In this document: positions 22,471 to 32,903 of the stretch, one piece after another
Layout of the letters: each line of letters begins with the position of its first letter
How positions within the stretch are numbered: position 1 is the first letter of the stretch
Source of the DNA: Symbiodinium natans
Lineage: Eukaryota > Sar > Dinophyceae > Suessiales > Symbiodiniaceae
Assembly: GCA_905221605.1 (NCBI GenBank)
Contig: CAJNDS010000027.1
Span: 187,244 to 251,243, forward strand
Length of the DNA stretch: 64,000 nt
Reading direction: 5' to 3'
Notes under the pieces: model-generated
Seen by the model: the letters and a program-made list of their open reading frames with translations, nothing else
The model's database searches: none
Told to the model about the DNA's origin: nothing
Translations under genes and position numbers: made by a program

Positions 22471-22758
22471 TTGGTGAAGCTTGATGCTCTGTTTATCCAA
22501 CTAGATTTTGAGACGGGGTGCGTGACACACAGCACAGCCGAAATCGCAGCTGACTGCAGCATAGATGCACTTAGCGCCGCTGCGCGTAGTCCACGGCGAC
22601 TGGTTCGGCCCGGCATGCCCGCAAATAAGCAGCAGCAGAGAGGCTTCCCAAATGGCTGCGAAACGTCGCACGTTCCCCGTGACATGTCACAAAGACAGCT
22701 CAATCGAGTCCTGCACGTGTCGCAGGACAGCATGGACAGCACGGACCCTGTGAGTTGA
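22471..22758 (+). CDS. Candidate exon, unknown product
   Basis: The frame reads VKLDALFIQLDFETGCVTHS, then TAEIAADCSIDALSAAARS and a Gln/Arg/Asp-rich tail, ending at TGA. A minus frame of 166 codons overlaps but is Cys/Ser-rich. Confidence 0.42.
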   Translation: MVKLDALFIQLDFETGCVTHSTAEIAADCSIDALSAAARSPRRLVRPGMPANKQQQRGFPNGCETSHVPRDMSQRQLNRVLHVSQDSMDSTDPVS

Positions 22759-22836
22759 GCTGAGATCCGCACATGAGAGTGAAGTCATGTCCCGCAAGCA
22801 CACGGCGTCCAGCCCCAGGCTTGGCCGCCAAGACCC

Positions 22837-23184
22837 TACAAAGCAGGAAAATGAATGAAAATGATGCATGATGTTTGCTTGTGATGCTTTGCGATGCTTG
22901 CAGAGGCTCCTTTTTCGTTTAAGACACACAGGGAGACCATAGGTTGGATTGTCGGGAGAAGCATGGGGAAAGCGTTCCTCAGATGCATCAAAAGCATCAA
23001 AATAATAGATAAAACCTTTAGGGCACTGGCCAACGCACAACTTCTGTCGTACGATTCCCAACCGACCCAACTTCCCAACCCTTGCCCGACATTGTCGGTG
23101 CTTCACAGTAGGCATGAAGTTCATACTATAAAGCTTACAAACTGTCGGAAGCAACGAAGCTAACGACTTATCAACAACAGACAT
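22837..23184 (-). CDS. Ambiguous open frame with ATG
   Basis: An ATG at 23184 opens MSVVDKSLASLLPTVCKLYS and continues through a Lys/Arg/Asp-rich stretch. The plus frame at 22894-23163 is also Lys-rich and open, so this call is tentative. Confidence 0.32.
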
Positions 23185-23924
23185 GATCAGACTGGATCAT
23201 CCGACCGGCCGGGGAATCGAGCTTGTAGCTCTTTGCACATGGCATGAAATTGCACTCAAGTTTCTTCTTTCTGACAACATCTGTCTTCAAAACAGATGTG
23301 AACAACAACGAGGTGTTCCGCACAGGAAACCCTAGAAGCATTCCTTCTCCCGTGCCAGCGCAGCCAGGACAGAACACACTGCAAGCTGCAGAGTCATAAG
23401 CTTTCGGGGCATCATGCTTTCCTCAATAGTTTCACCTTGGAACACCATCCCACCTACCTTGCCTTTTTTGTGATTTTCTTCTCAAAGAAAAGGGTTTTAC
23501 AACAAAGTGCCTTCATCACTCACGTCGTGTCGCTGGATCAAACGTTAGTTCATTGTCCAAGGTTCCTCACTGCTGCCTCCATGTGGATTCTGGCAACGTG
23601 TTTCAGCTCCAGTTCGGCGGATCATCCTCTCCGATCCGCTAAAGACTATTGGCTTGGCATGTCTTTTTTAAACAGCCCACAGACAAATTTTGCTTAGGCT
23701 CATCGAAGGTCGCGTGCCTTGAAATTTCATTTATGCGAATATGTCCTTCTTTCCATTCATTGATTTCAATCCGAGGAATTATGCATAAAGCAAAGGCAGA
23801 TTCCTACTTGTCTTGCTTTGAACGATTCTAGAGGCGAACCACACGAAACACCGGCCCTCGGTCAACCTCCGGAAGCCATCCAGTGTCCACTCGGTGTGCC
23901 TCAACCACACTTCGATGTCTTCAG
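23185..23924. other. AT-richer spacer
   Basis: No supported exon. A plus frame at 23437-23697 is hydrophobic and unlikely to be real. Confidence 0.4.
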
Positions 23925-24033
23925 CCACGGCGACCTGAATTGCTAAACGCCATCACAGCCTGCATCAAAACCATTCAAAGTCTTGAGAGCACCGAGCCCC
24001 TCAAGGCCGCAAACAAGGGAAGGGCGCTTAGTT
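23925..24033 (+). CDS. Internal exon with both splice sites
   Basis: A 109-nt exon lies between a CTTCAG acceptor and a GTAAGTTG donor. It reads PRRPELLNAITACIKTIQSL and then ESTEPLKAANKGRAL, an amphipathic helix. Neighbouring exons were not found. The product is unknown. Confidence 0.52.
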
Positions 24034-24384
24034 GTAAGTTGAACTTAACTTTGCTTCCTGCGCCTTTTCCTTGCTTCCCACTCACCCCTTGCGGATTTAT
24101 CTCACCTCGCCCTCCCCCCTTCCCACCCACCCCACAGAAAACACAGAGGGAACTGCTGCCCGGAAGTAGGGGTCAGGTGTGCAGAAGGTTTCCGCCTCAG
24201 GCTGGGGCTTCGTGTGCCGCCAACATCTATTTTCAGGGTTCCACTCAACCTATCCAATCCCAACTTCTCTTTCTGTGGTCGACATGTCCTTTTCCGCTTC
24301 TGGCCTTCCCAGCTTACACGAACCCTACAGGCTTTCAAGCCAAAAATCATCTCTCCTTCTTAGGGTTTCGGGCTTGCCACGCAG
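24034..24384. other. Intron or spacer
   Basis: Pyrimidine-rich sequence (CCTCCCCCCTTCCC near 24110). No exon supported. Confidence 0.4.
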
Positions 24385-24815
24385 CATCTCCCAATTAGAG
24401 TGCATGTTTTAAGGGGTGGGGGTTTGCTCCCAACACATGTTTGGTCAAGCTCTAGGGCTCTAGGGTGCCCCTCAATACAGTAGGGCTTCGGCGTTGCCAC
24501 GGACATGTCCGCTTAAGACCTTTTAGGGCATGGCGGCATAGCGTTTGCCAACCGACATCTGCTTTTAGAGCTTCGGGCTTTCCACCAAACAGCTCCGTTT
24601 GGGGGCTTCGGGATAGCCATCCAGCATGCCCTTTCAGGGGGTTGGGTTTGCCACATCTCTCTTGGGAGCCTTGAAGGCTACAGGTTTGCCACACCAAGAT
24701 GTGTTTTAGTGCTTTGGGCTTGCCCCCTTTCCTTGTTTTAAATTCTCCTTTTAAGGCTAGAGCTTGCCACGTAACATTTGCTTTTAGGGTTTTGGGACTG
24801 CCACCCAACATCTAT
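24385..24815 (-). repeat. Degenerate minisatellite with an in-frame ORF
   Basis: Diverged units (variants of GGCTTCGGGTTTGCCACCCAACATCTGCTTTTAG, shown in parts: GGCTTCGGG, TTGCCAC, CAACATCTG, TTTTAG) recur about every 45-60 bp. On the minus strand 119 codons stay open and repeat a GGKPxALKxxVGWQT-like motif. This may be a coincidence of a unit length near a multiple of three, or a low-complexity protein segment. No start or splice sites support the latter. Confidence 0.75.
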
Positions 24816-25309
24816 TAGGGCCCGCAGCACAACACATCTCAAGTCAGGAAAAACCATTTACAATTGAGAAAAAACAGAAATGTTGACTTAGCTGAGGGAA
24901 AACCCTGTGCGACGGTTCTCTGAGATTCTAGGTCTTCTCTCATGGCCTCAGGTCAAAGGACGCAAGGAGAGGAAACACCCACGGATGTGAGGAGACTCGT
25001 CAGTGGTCTCGTGCCTATTTCAGTACTTCAGTACTCTTAGTCTTTAGTTTGCCTCATAGCATGTGCTTTTCACACATGGGAGCAGGTTCGGGATTCGTCA
25101 CATCATGTCACATCTACAAATGAGATTTAACTTGCGCGCCATTCGGGTGTGGCCGCTGCGGATCGTGTGAAGTTTCCGAGAACCCGAGTCTGCAACCATG
25201 GCTTGAACGTTTATACTGTTTACACTACATTCGTACTACGCCAATGTCTGCCAATGTACAGGGGTCGTGGAACCATTTGCAACCCAGCTCTGCCTGGGGC
25301 ATGGTTTCA
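24816..25309. other. Spacer
   Basis: No supported gene. Decayed ends of the minisatellite extend to about 24830. Confidence 0.4.
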
Positions 25310-25436
25310 AGCTTTGCCTCTTTACCACCTTCACGTTTCTGAAAAAGCTCTGTTCAATTAAGCCAGGCGAGGCCACCTCAGAATGGTCTGCATCCAGGAA
25401 GACCAGCTCTGCCCCTTCACTGAAGCGCCGGCCCGC
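25310..25436 (-). CDS. Exon resembling a SAM-methyltransferase motif
   Basis: After a GTGCAG acceptor, in phase 0, the frame reads AGRRFSEGAELVFLDADHSE and VASPGLIEQSFFRNVKVVKR. The ELVFLDADHS stretch resembles the strand and acidic loop of class I SAM-dependent methyltransferases (…FIDADHSYE…). The glycine-rich SAM loop was not seen, so the resemblance is weak. It may be the distal exon of a minus-strand gene at 25.3-26.7 kb. Confidence 0.42.
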
Positions 25437-25511
25437 CTGCACCAGGTTCCACTGATCTCCACAGCTTAAGCATGCAGCATGCTCATAGCCTCTCGGAACG
25501 GCTCAGCTCAA

Positions 25512-25600
25512 GCCAGGCACTTGAACCTCGACTTTATGACAGCGGGCCTCGACAGAGGTGGTCTTTCGCAACTCAGCTCGTCCAGGAGCCGCGCTGTAAA
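25512..25600 (-). CDS. Candidate exon
   Basis: After a GGCAG acceptor the frame reads FTARLLDELSCERPPLSRPA and VIKSR. Same strand and likely same gene as 25.74 kb. Phase with the upstream exon is not proven. Confidence 0.4.
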
Positions 25601-25740
25601 CTGCCTACGCAGAGCAGCTCTTTCTCTTGACGATTGGACTGCGGGGCCTCTACATCCTGCGGGGGCCTGCCCAAAGACAGAATCTGCGCCGACCCCGGAC
25701 TTCAGGAGTTACCCGCGGCTGCAATGGCTGCACGACTCAC

Positions 25741-25816
25741 TAGTGAAATCCAACAAATTACTTTCGAACATGTCGGAAATCTTTTTGGGATTCTTTGCTT
25801 CTTCTCGTGCTTTCGC
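25741..25816 (-). CDS. Internal exon with both splice sites
   Basis: A 76-nt exon is bounded by a CCCAG acceptor and a GTGAGT donor. It reads AKAREEAKNPKKISDMFESN and LLDFT. Its Lys/Glu-rich composition and consensus sites make it one of the better exons in the window. Confidence 0.58.
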
Positions 25817-26020
25817 CTGGGTTGGAAAGTGCTGAGAACTCTTTACACCTTGCCCGTCCCTCAGGCCTCGGCCGCAGCCGCAATGCCTGAAGACTTGCAT
25901 CCGTATGCGTTAGTACTCGGTAGATGTGCTGTGATGCGACTGTAGCTTTGGGACCTTCAACAAACAAAGGCACAGTCTCATGCGATCTGTCTTTTCAATA
26001 CCCCACGAATAGTGCTGCAG

Positions 26021-26236
26021 CTAGAACTTGTTGCCGGTTTTCTGCACCTTGCAGCCACAATTTTCTGTAGCGAAGAGGCAGCAACTGTCTTTGGTCCTGG
26101 CCAGCTGAATAGATGCATTGTCGAGTCCCCGGATGATAACAGCAACCGTACAGTTACAGCCTTCTTCCACCCGGTCAAAAAGGATGCCAAACATTTTGCT
26201 GCTTGCTGGATTTGAATTTCCCGCCAACAACGACAA
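26021..26236 (-). CDS. Ambiguous coding segment
   Basis: The minus frame reads SKMFGILFDRVEEGCNCTVA and VIIRGLDNASIQLARTKD. A second minus frame and a plus frame (26012-26215) over the same DNA are equally protein-like. Some coding function is likely, but the frame is not resolved. Confidence 0.33.
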   Translation of the reverse strand: MSLLAGNSNPASSKMFGILFDRVEEGCNCTVAVIIRGLDNASIQLARTKDSCCLFATENCGCKVQKTGNKF

Positions 26237-26278
26237 CTCGAAAACTCAAACAATACAACTCTAATTACGAGATACTCC

Positions 26279-26339
26279 ACTGGCGCCTGCTCGAGGTGTG
26301 TTAGTTCCTCGGCCTTGGCAGTAGCATCACTGAAGGCTT
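26279..26339 (-). CDS. Candidate internal exon
   Basis: It lies between a TCCTCAG acceptor and a GTAATTAG donor and reads AFSDATAKAEELTHLEQAPV and EYL. Acidic and Ala-rich. Its entry phase does not match the donor of the 26453 exon, so an alternative acceptor or a missing exon is needed. Confidence 0.45.
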
Positions 26340-26452
26340 CTGAGGAAGACAAAGCAAAGTGTTTGGCGTCCGGCAGAAACCTCGTACTTGAAGGGGTCCA
26401 CTCCCACCAGTCGTACTCGGTCGGGCCTGGAGGCTATGACAAACCACTCTAC

Positions 26453-26538
26453 CTGGCGAGGTTGACCAAGAGAACTTTAGCTGCGAGGTGCAGCAGTGCC
26501 AGCAACTCTGCCGATGTCTCGCCTGTCTCGACGCCAAC
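26453..26538 (-). CDS. Internal exon with both splice sites
   Basis: An 86-nt exon between a CTGTAG acceptor and a CAG|GTAGAG donor reads VGVETGETSAELLALLHLAA and KVLLVNLA, a Leu-rich helix. Good sites at both ends. Confidence 0.55.
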
Positions 26539-26594
26539 CTACAGGTCCCCCCCCCTCCCCCGCACAAGGGAGCCGACATGTTTGTTCAACTGAA

Positions 26595-26695
26595 CTGGCC
26601 AGGCCAATGAACTGCTTTCGGGCAAGAAAGACTGCCTCTGCCAGTGTGATGTTCTTTGCGGCAAATCCGCTTTCTTGCACAATGCTGGCGATCAC
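26595..26695 (-). CDS. Candidate exon
   Basis: After a GCGAG acceptor the frame reads VIASIVQESGFAAKNITLAE and AVFLARKQFIGLASSVEQT. Strong coding composition. The donor is uncertain. A further minus exon may start at 26764 (ASKLQSYFFEKRFKHGLR). Confidence 0.5.
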
Positions 26696-26764
26696 CTCGC
26701 CACCTCAACATCGCAATCCATGCTTGAACCGTTTTTCGAAGAAATAACTTTGCAACTTGCTAGC

Positions 26765-27148
26765 CTGACTTGGGAGCTGGCAGCCATCATTCTGCGAAGA
26801 GTTTTTTGGATGACGACATGTTGCTGCTTCATGATTCACAAGTATGGTGCACCAGGAAAGTGTTTGTGAGGCAGCTTGAGTTGTGATTTTTGCTGCTTGA
26901 ATTCTCCGAGTTGCCTGAAGTGTGGCCCTCTAACCGAGTGTCAAAAACCCAGGGCTCCGGCTGGTGCAGCAATAGTCATGAAACTTCACCTGAACAGAAC
27001 TGCCCATGCAGTGTGAACGCCAAGTCCTCTACAGTCTACAGTGGGGTAGCTGCTTGACTGCACGAGAGAACACGAAGACACCTATCAGATCGAGTCAGGC
27101 CTTCACAGGTATGTCTGGCATCAGAAGTGCGATCAGGAAGTAAGACAG
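26765..27148. other. Spacer
   Basis: No supported coding segment. Confidence 0.4.
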
Positions 27149-27469
27149 GTGCCACCTCCATTTACAGGACTGCTGCGTCGACTGCGCAAAACATGTTTCG
27201 AGGCATATTCTTCTGCTTCCGTGTTAAAATCGGGAACTGTGACAACAAGTGAGTCAAAAACACAGACTCGAAATGCAGCTAATATTTCCATGGAGTTATA
27301 TGTATGTATAAGATACCCTAGTTCAGCCGAGTTGCCTCATCTATCTGTGCTTGAAACATCGGTCGAAGCTGGTCATTCGTGGGCGTCTGAATCAGAAGCC
27401 ACACGATTGCACGAATTTGCACTGCAACGTACACTGCAACTATCTGCAATTGCTATTTGCTCCCTTTGA
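27149..27469 (+). CDS. Candidate coding segment
   Basis: An open frame with Ser/Glu/Thr-rich content (for example SAELPHLSVLETSVEAGHSW, then ASESEATRLHEFALQRTLQL) ends at TGA. A minus-strand exon candidate at 27450-27570 (AFAFAAALELCHGLARRLEV) overlaps its 3' end slightly. Confidence 0.38.
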   Translation: MPPPFTGLLRRLRKTCFEAYSSASVLKSGTVTTSESKTQTRNAANISMELYVCIRYPSSAELPHLSVLETSVEAGHSWASESEATRLHEFALQRTLQLSAIAICSL

Positions 27470-27639
27470 CAACTTGCCCGTCCTGAAAACTTCCAGACGC
27501 CGGGCCAGGCCGTGGCAGAGCTCCAATGCCGCTGCGAAGGCAAAGGCAGTGCTGTGCACCTCAGAGCCAAAAGCACCAAAAAAAACACCACTTCGCACCC
27601 CCCCCCCCCCTCCTAAAACCCAATTGCAGGGATAACACA

Positions 27640-28110
27640 TACCAGTATCGTCCCTGGCCCGCTTGTTCAGGCAACATTCCTGCGCCTCCTTGCTCCGGCT
27701 TATTAAGAGACGACAATTCCGAGCAGCCTGCTTATTTTCAGGCAAGAGTGCGGTTCAATTGCTTACCTGGCCTGCTTAAGCAACATCCCGGTACAAGCGA
27801 CCGCCTGGGTCTTGAGCCTCCTTGCCCTAGTCTGGGACAGCTGCCAGCCTAAGCCTCTTAGGCCTGCGTGTTAAGTGTTACGGCAACATTCTGGTATAGT
27901 TGCCCGCCTGAGCCGCCCTGGTCTGCATATTACGGCAATTGGTACAGTTGCCCAGCTGACCTCCCTTGTCTGCTTGTTGCGGCAACATTCTGGCACAGCT
28001 GCCTGAAACTTCCATGGCCTGATTGTTGCGCGACCGTTTTCCGTAGAGGTGCCCGTCCTGAGCCTCTTGCCGCCTGCAGTTGCCCGTTGCCTGAAAGCTG
28101 TACTGCTTGC
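27640..28110. repeat. Degenerate minisatellite, about 60-70 bp unit
   Basis: Diverged copies share the words GCCTGCTTGTTGCGGCAAC, ATTCTGGCACAGCTGCC and GAGCCTCCTTG. At least six recognisable copies. No coding frame persists. Confidence 0.75.
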
Positions 28111-28477
28111 CGTTCTGCCTAACGCGATTCAGTGCGAGTATGTTCTGAGGATGGTGTGCGATTCAAGCACACGGAAAACCCACGTCTACCCTGAGCAAAT
28201 CTGCAGCTGAGTCTCCGGAACCCTCCTAGCGTTTGAAGGACCGGGCGGTGAAGGAACCCAAGTTCTTGAGGTGGAGGTAGCATTAGGATCATTCGAATAA
28301 CAAGCTGCATCTACAACTCAATGATGTTCATGGCTTGAGCCGCAAGTAAGAAAAAACCCTGCGTGACCATCACGATAACCTCGACAAAGATCGCTTCAGA
28401 GCCTTCGCACGGCATGACCAAGGACGAAGCCCCATGTGTCATGTTCGCCGCTGCGGAGGCAGCAGCCCAGTGCCTGG
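28111..28477. other. Spacer
   Basis: No supported gene or RNA. Confidence 0.4.
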
Positions 28478-28654
28478 GTTTAGGGTTTAGGGTTTGGGGT
28501 TAGGGTTAGGGTTTAGGGTTTAGGGTTTAGGGTTTAGGGTTTAGGGTTTAGGGTTTAGGGTTTAGGGTTTAGGGTTTAGGGTTTAGGGTTTAGGGTTTAG
28601 GGTTTAGGGTTTAGGGTTTAGGGTTTAGGGTTTAGGGTTTAGGGTTTAGGGTTT
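28478..28654 (+). repeat. Interstitial telomere-type array (TTTAGGG)n
   Basis: About 24 units, nearly perfect except for two variants (TTTGGGG, TTAGGG) at the left end. Longest of the arrays, together with 6120-6286. Confidence 0.97.
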
Positions 28655-29399
28655 CTGTCTTCGGCCTAGATTCCTAGATCCTGCTTCTTCTAGTCACATG
28701 GAGTGCGAAGCCAAGGAAACTTGAGGGCGCGTTTAGAGGGCTTTTCAACCTTCCACTTATTATACGTAACACAAAGGCAACCCCATCAAAGGCCCACAAC
28801 TCAGATATATGCCGGCTGAGCTGCTGTTTACTGCAACTTTGAACTTCCTACCGCGACCTGCTGTCGACGTAATGTGTCAGAAAGGGTGCTGCCGGCGAAT
28901 GGTCAGAGAGCTCCCGAGACCCGACCAGGACTCCGCAAGGTCACCTGTGCCGAACTGAAAGGACAACGGAGTGGAGCTACGCTTGCATCCACTGGTGCAA
29001 GCAGCATCAACAACAACTGATTTTCTTCTGATTCATGATGAGACCCGCATCGTCGCCCATCTCGAGCTGCATTGTCCAAACGTGTAAACCCGAACTCTTG
29101 GCAGATGAAGTTTATTGTAGCACATGCGCTCACCTCACATTGTCTCCGCCGCATCCGTCCCGATTAAGGCAAAGGCGTATGGCGTATGCAGCTGCACGAA
29201 AAACTACTGAAGTGGCGAGATCAGAAGCCTGCATCTGAATCTGGCAGCAGTGCAGTGCGCACCTCGGCCAAAAAGCATTTTCCTGCGTGCAAGTTGATAA
29301 AGCCAGCTGCGCAGTTGCATTGAACAGAGCTGCTTACAGGTTCGCGGAAACTTGCTATGTGGCACCGCGGCAACAGCATTCGCCAGACGCCGGGCAGGC
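28655..29399. other. Spacer or intron
   Basis: No exon with good support. The 214-codon plus frame starting at 29287 is treated as the shadow of the minus exons at 29.4-29.8 kb. Confidence 0.4.
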
Positions 29400-29574
29400 C
29401 CGCGACAGCGATGTGATGCCTGGCACCGCGAGCAATACTTCGGGGGATCGCGCCGAATTTGTGCAGCTGGCGAAGAGAACAACAACAAGGGTCCCAAGCG
29501 AGTGCTCAACTGACTGCGCCACCTGGCGCCAGCGGAGATGCGAAATCTCACAGCCGCCGAGGCCCTGCAAGGAC
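29400..29574 (-). CDS. Exon joined in phase to the upstream exon
   Basis: After a CTTGCAG acceptor, phase 0, the frame reads GLGGCEISHLRWRQVAQSVE, then HSLGTLVVVLFASCTNSARS. It matches phase with the donor at 29622. The 3' end is uncertain (a GTGCCA donor near 29450 is possible). Confidence 0.5.
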
Positions 29575-29622
29575 ATGCGCTCTAACCTTCCACGTCAGGC
29601 AGTCGCCTTGTCCGGCGATCAC

Positions 29623-29779
29623 TGCGGAAAAGAAGCTAAAGCAGTTGGGCGCATCCACGCTCGTAATTGCTGTAGACCACTGAATCATTGCACATGGCCC
29701 TGCAAGGGCCATCCCCACCTGCAAGGCAACGAAAACTCTGGCGGCCAAGCGCTGCAGGAGCTCGAAGTCCGCGTGCAGC
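29623..29779 (-). CDS. Exon with both splice sites
   Basis: A 157-nt exon between a CCCCAG acceptor and a GTGATC donor reads LHADFELLQRLAARVFVALQ, then VGMALAGPCAMIQWSTAITS. It includes a hydrophobic segment. Joining to 29574 removes a 48-nt intron and keeps phase. No family is recognised. Confidence 0.55.
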
Positions 29780-30050
29780 CTGGGGAATATTTGGTGTGGC
29801 CAAAACTCGAGCCGCGGCTAAAGGCATGGGTGCAAAGCCGGGTCCATTTCTCAAATACGAACTCGTGGCGCAAGAACTATTCAACAACCTGCAACAACTT
29901 CTCAAATCGTCTCAAGATTGGCACCTCGTAGAAGGCTCCACCAGCTGCCTGCTGAGAGCGGGCTGTCGTTTTTTTTGGGGTGGGGCCTTATCGCTTTGCA
30001 GGACTTCGGCTTAACATTGCCACAAAACCTATCGCCTTGTTGGCATCCTT

Positions 30051-30183
30051 GATTTGCAGTACAAGCCCGGTACTGAAATCGACGTTTCTGCGAGCCGGCG
30101 GAATTTCATTAATTTGTAGTACAAGCTTAGTACTGGAACCCATACCGGAATCGATACTGGAACCGACGTCTCCGTGAGCCGGC
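30051..30183. repeat. Two-copy direct repeat
   Basis: Two diverged copies (30051-30099 and 30111-30183) share ATTTGYAGTACAAGC, then GTACTGRAAYCGACGT and GAGCCGGC. The second copy carries a 24-bp internal duplication. Non-coding. Confidence 0.8.
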
Positions 30184-30807
30184 TGGCTTCTCATAAATAC
30201 TGTATTGAGGGTTATTCTGTTTTTTGTGGAGGGTGGGGGGTTCCGCTTTTACACAATACTGGCCTGAACATGAGATTTCATCTCCACCGAGAGCAACCTC
30301 TTACAACATGATAAAAGTGATCGCTCATAACCGCTGGGGAGGGAGGGAACACACAAGAGAGGATGGAGCAGTACACTCTCCACAAGAAACCTCCAACCAT
30401 GATTCTTGCAAGCTACTCGCAAGTTCGAAAGATGCAAGTTTGCGACATCTTGCGTCGCGATTTCTTGAGCCAACATGCCGGGTTGCGCAGTGTAGGAGTA
30501 CGGTCGCTCGCCGGCCCCCCAGTCCTGTCAGTCAACAGCTGCTTAATCCCAAATTCCGGCATGTTGTGGCTGGCCAAGTATGTGTGCAGGCTGGGCAAGA
30601 ATGTCGGGAAAATCCCACCACGGTTCAACAATGTTCAACACAGACCACAACGAAGCTTCCGGCCTTTGGCTGCAGGAAAGCACTCTGGAAAGTCTGGGTG
30701 TCCCATTCGCCGAGGCACATAGCTCATGATATATAATGGGCTGTTCGAGGATTGCACCATTCTGCTGCTGTCCAGGTTGCCATTGCTTCTGTTTTCCATT
30801 TCATGAT
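30184..30807. other. Ambiguous region
   Basis: Plus frames 30224-30736 and 30363-30722 and a minus frame 30413-30631 are all open and overlap. None has splice support. Confidence 0.33.
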
Positions 30808-30970
30808 TCAAGGGGGTAGCCTCATCACATTCGCATTGCTCACGGCTAGATTCCGAAGCTTGTCGTCTACCAACCCTGAGATCAGTGACTCCTTACTTCT
30901 TATGCGCAGTGCTTGTTTTGCTTGGGTTGGTAGCATTTTGTTATTCTTCTGCGCTGGCAACGTGTGAATG
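30808..30970 (-). CDS. Candidate terminal exon
   Basis: The frame ends at TGA (30808) and reads LPAQKNNKMLPTQAKQALRI, then RSKESLISGLVDDKLRNLAV. It is Lys/Asn/Asp-rich, while the plus frame of the same DNA reads as a hydrophobic Phe/Leu-rich peptide, the usual look of antisense. The product is unknown. Confidence 0.48.
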
Positions 30971-31906
30971 CATGTTTGGTAGCAGAACAAGCACACGAGG
31001 GCAGTCAATATTGGCCTAAGCGGGCCTACGCGCCAAGCGCAAAACCTTGAGCAGGACCTACGCGGGGTTTCGCGACTGTGGCTCATGTAGACTGCCTACC
31101 CGAATGCCCTGCAGGGAACATGACGTGGCCGACTTCGTTAAACTCTCATATGACACCACTCCTGTTCATCTGGCGAAGCCGCGTCCAACGAGCAGTGTCA
31201 GAGCCATGGCATTTGGCGTGTGCAGTGAGCAGGGACAAACAAGCCACTCGACCTCCTCTGCATCTTCTCTGGGACCCGCCGATGCCTGTCAAGGCTGCAC
31301 CAAGGCGTTGTGAGGATAGAAACATGAGAACAAGCGACAACCTCTAAATATGACGAATGGCAGCCCGCGAGAGAAGGCAAAAGAATGGCCAAGCCAAGCA
31401 CTTCTTCTGAACATACACCCCTTTCTGGGAACCACCAGCCTCAAGCAGGTCTCCAACAACCTGGCAGCGAACTGCGATGTTGGAGAATGGTCGTTGAAGG
31501 TAGCATGCGTTTGGCGCGGGCAGTCTACCTACTACAGCTTCCAGGTAGAAACACAGCAGGAAGGAGAGGTCCATCCAAAACGTCATAATCAAGGCCTACA
31601 TTGAAACTGAAACTAAACCATACTAAACCTGATATTGATATAACTGCGCGTAAGACAGGCGAGTCTAAAGATGAAAGCTTCTTGAGGTTCTGGGTACAGG
31701 CAGTCTCGGTGACCAGGCTCGAGTGAAGCCGGAGGCGTGTCTTCCATGAGATTGTCTGATGCGTGGGGTGGGGCTTTAGGTTAGAAGTCCCGCAACCTTT
31801 CATAGATCAATTGATGACAGGGATGAGCGGTGATGTCCCAATCTCTGATTCGTGGGGCTTCTTCATGATGGAGCTTCAGGTAGATGGTTTTGTCTGAACT
31901 GTTCGT
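30971..31906. other. Ambiguous region
   Basis: The segment 31350-31604 (plus) and its minus counterpart 31344-31592 are both open and protein-like. I do not assign a gene. Confidence 0.33.
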
Positions 31907-32062
31907 TCATGATCTTCCTTGCATCGTGACTGGGACAAATTCCCAAGGCAATCCTGGGCCCGCGGCCGCTTTGACAAGCTCCTCATCGATGACGGGAGTG
32001 AAAACGGTGAGCTCGTCCAGCCGCGCCTTCTTTTGCAAAAGCGCGTGCCCACTGCCACAGCT
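31907..32062 (-). CDS. Candidate terminal exon
   Basis: The frame ends at TGA (31907) and reads LLQKKARLDELTVFTPVIDE, then ELVKAAAGPGLPWEFVPVTM. Strong coding composition with a definite stop. The start of the exon is uncertain. Confidence 0.5.
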   Translation of the reverse strand, partial: SCGSGHALLQKKARLDELTVFTPVIDEELVKAAAGPGLPWEFVPVTMQGRS

Positions 32063-32903
32063 GCTGGTACTTGGGGGATTTGCTGTTTTGAGGCCCGTGT
32101 GCCGTAGAGTTGGTGTGTTGGGCAGTCTGCACGTTGTGCCATTGGAATTTCTGCCACCAGCTTGGACATTTGATTCTGACAGCCCTTTGCCAAGCGAGAA
32201 TAAGCTCACGAAACTCTGTTGCTCCACATGCAATGACGCGAAGGGAAGCTCCGAAGAGACATGAACCCTGACCAACCTTGGTGTGCGCGATCAAGTCTTC
32301 AATCGCTTTTTCTCTTTCTGCCTCTTGGCCTGGGGCAAGCTGGCACTTGATGGATCTTGACTATGTCGGGAGCAGGACTTGAGAGACTTTGGCGTACACT
32401 GCTGTTGATACCTGACCTGTGTGTCGCAGGCCGCATTCAGAAGACTGCACATTCAGAGTCCCATGTCACTGTACTCCATCTTCCCATCATAGCATCTCCC
32501 CAGCAAACCCACACCAGGAACAGGTGCAGAGATAGGAGTGAGTGGGGCAACCATAAACCCTGAAAACCTAAACGCAGAACATTAAAGCCTGGAGCAATTG
32601 GAGGAGGCAATGGTTTGCACTACTGTAGTATCAGATGCTTGTCTGAAAGGTGATTGACGTATGTTGCTGTTGCTCTGTGCCTCACCGAATGCATCGCATC
32701 GCTCAAGCAGACCACGGATGCCGTGCAAGCCAAGCGAACATGTTAACTCTATCACACAGCCACACGAGCCGCGAACTTAAAAACATCTAGACGGGATGCA
32801 GCGTGTCTGGTGTCCGCATTTGCCAGAAACTCCTCCCGAACCTTTCGTTCAGCGTCCCCTCAGTAGCACATAATGAGTGCTTGAGGCCTGATTACCTCCT
32901 CTC
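32063..32903. other. Spacer
   Basis: No supported gene. Confidence 0.4.

Noticed and set aside
29287-29931. 214-codon plus-strand frame
   Set aside because: The minus strand of the same DNA gives exons with matched splice sites and phase, and the plus frame lacks these. I treat it as a shadow.
30464-30477. Partial match to the reverse complement of the dinoflagellate spliced leader (CTTGAGCCAA-ATG)
   Set aside because: Only 13 of 14 bases match before the similarity ends, and there is no adjacent retroposed gene structure. Compatible with chance, but worth a proper search.
30752-30967. Plus frame that looks like a two-helix membrane protein
   Set aside because: The antisense frame is Lys/Asn/Asp-rich and ends in a stop. 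Hydrophobic Phe/Leu-rich frames are the usual antisense image of such sequence.
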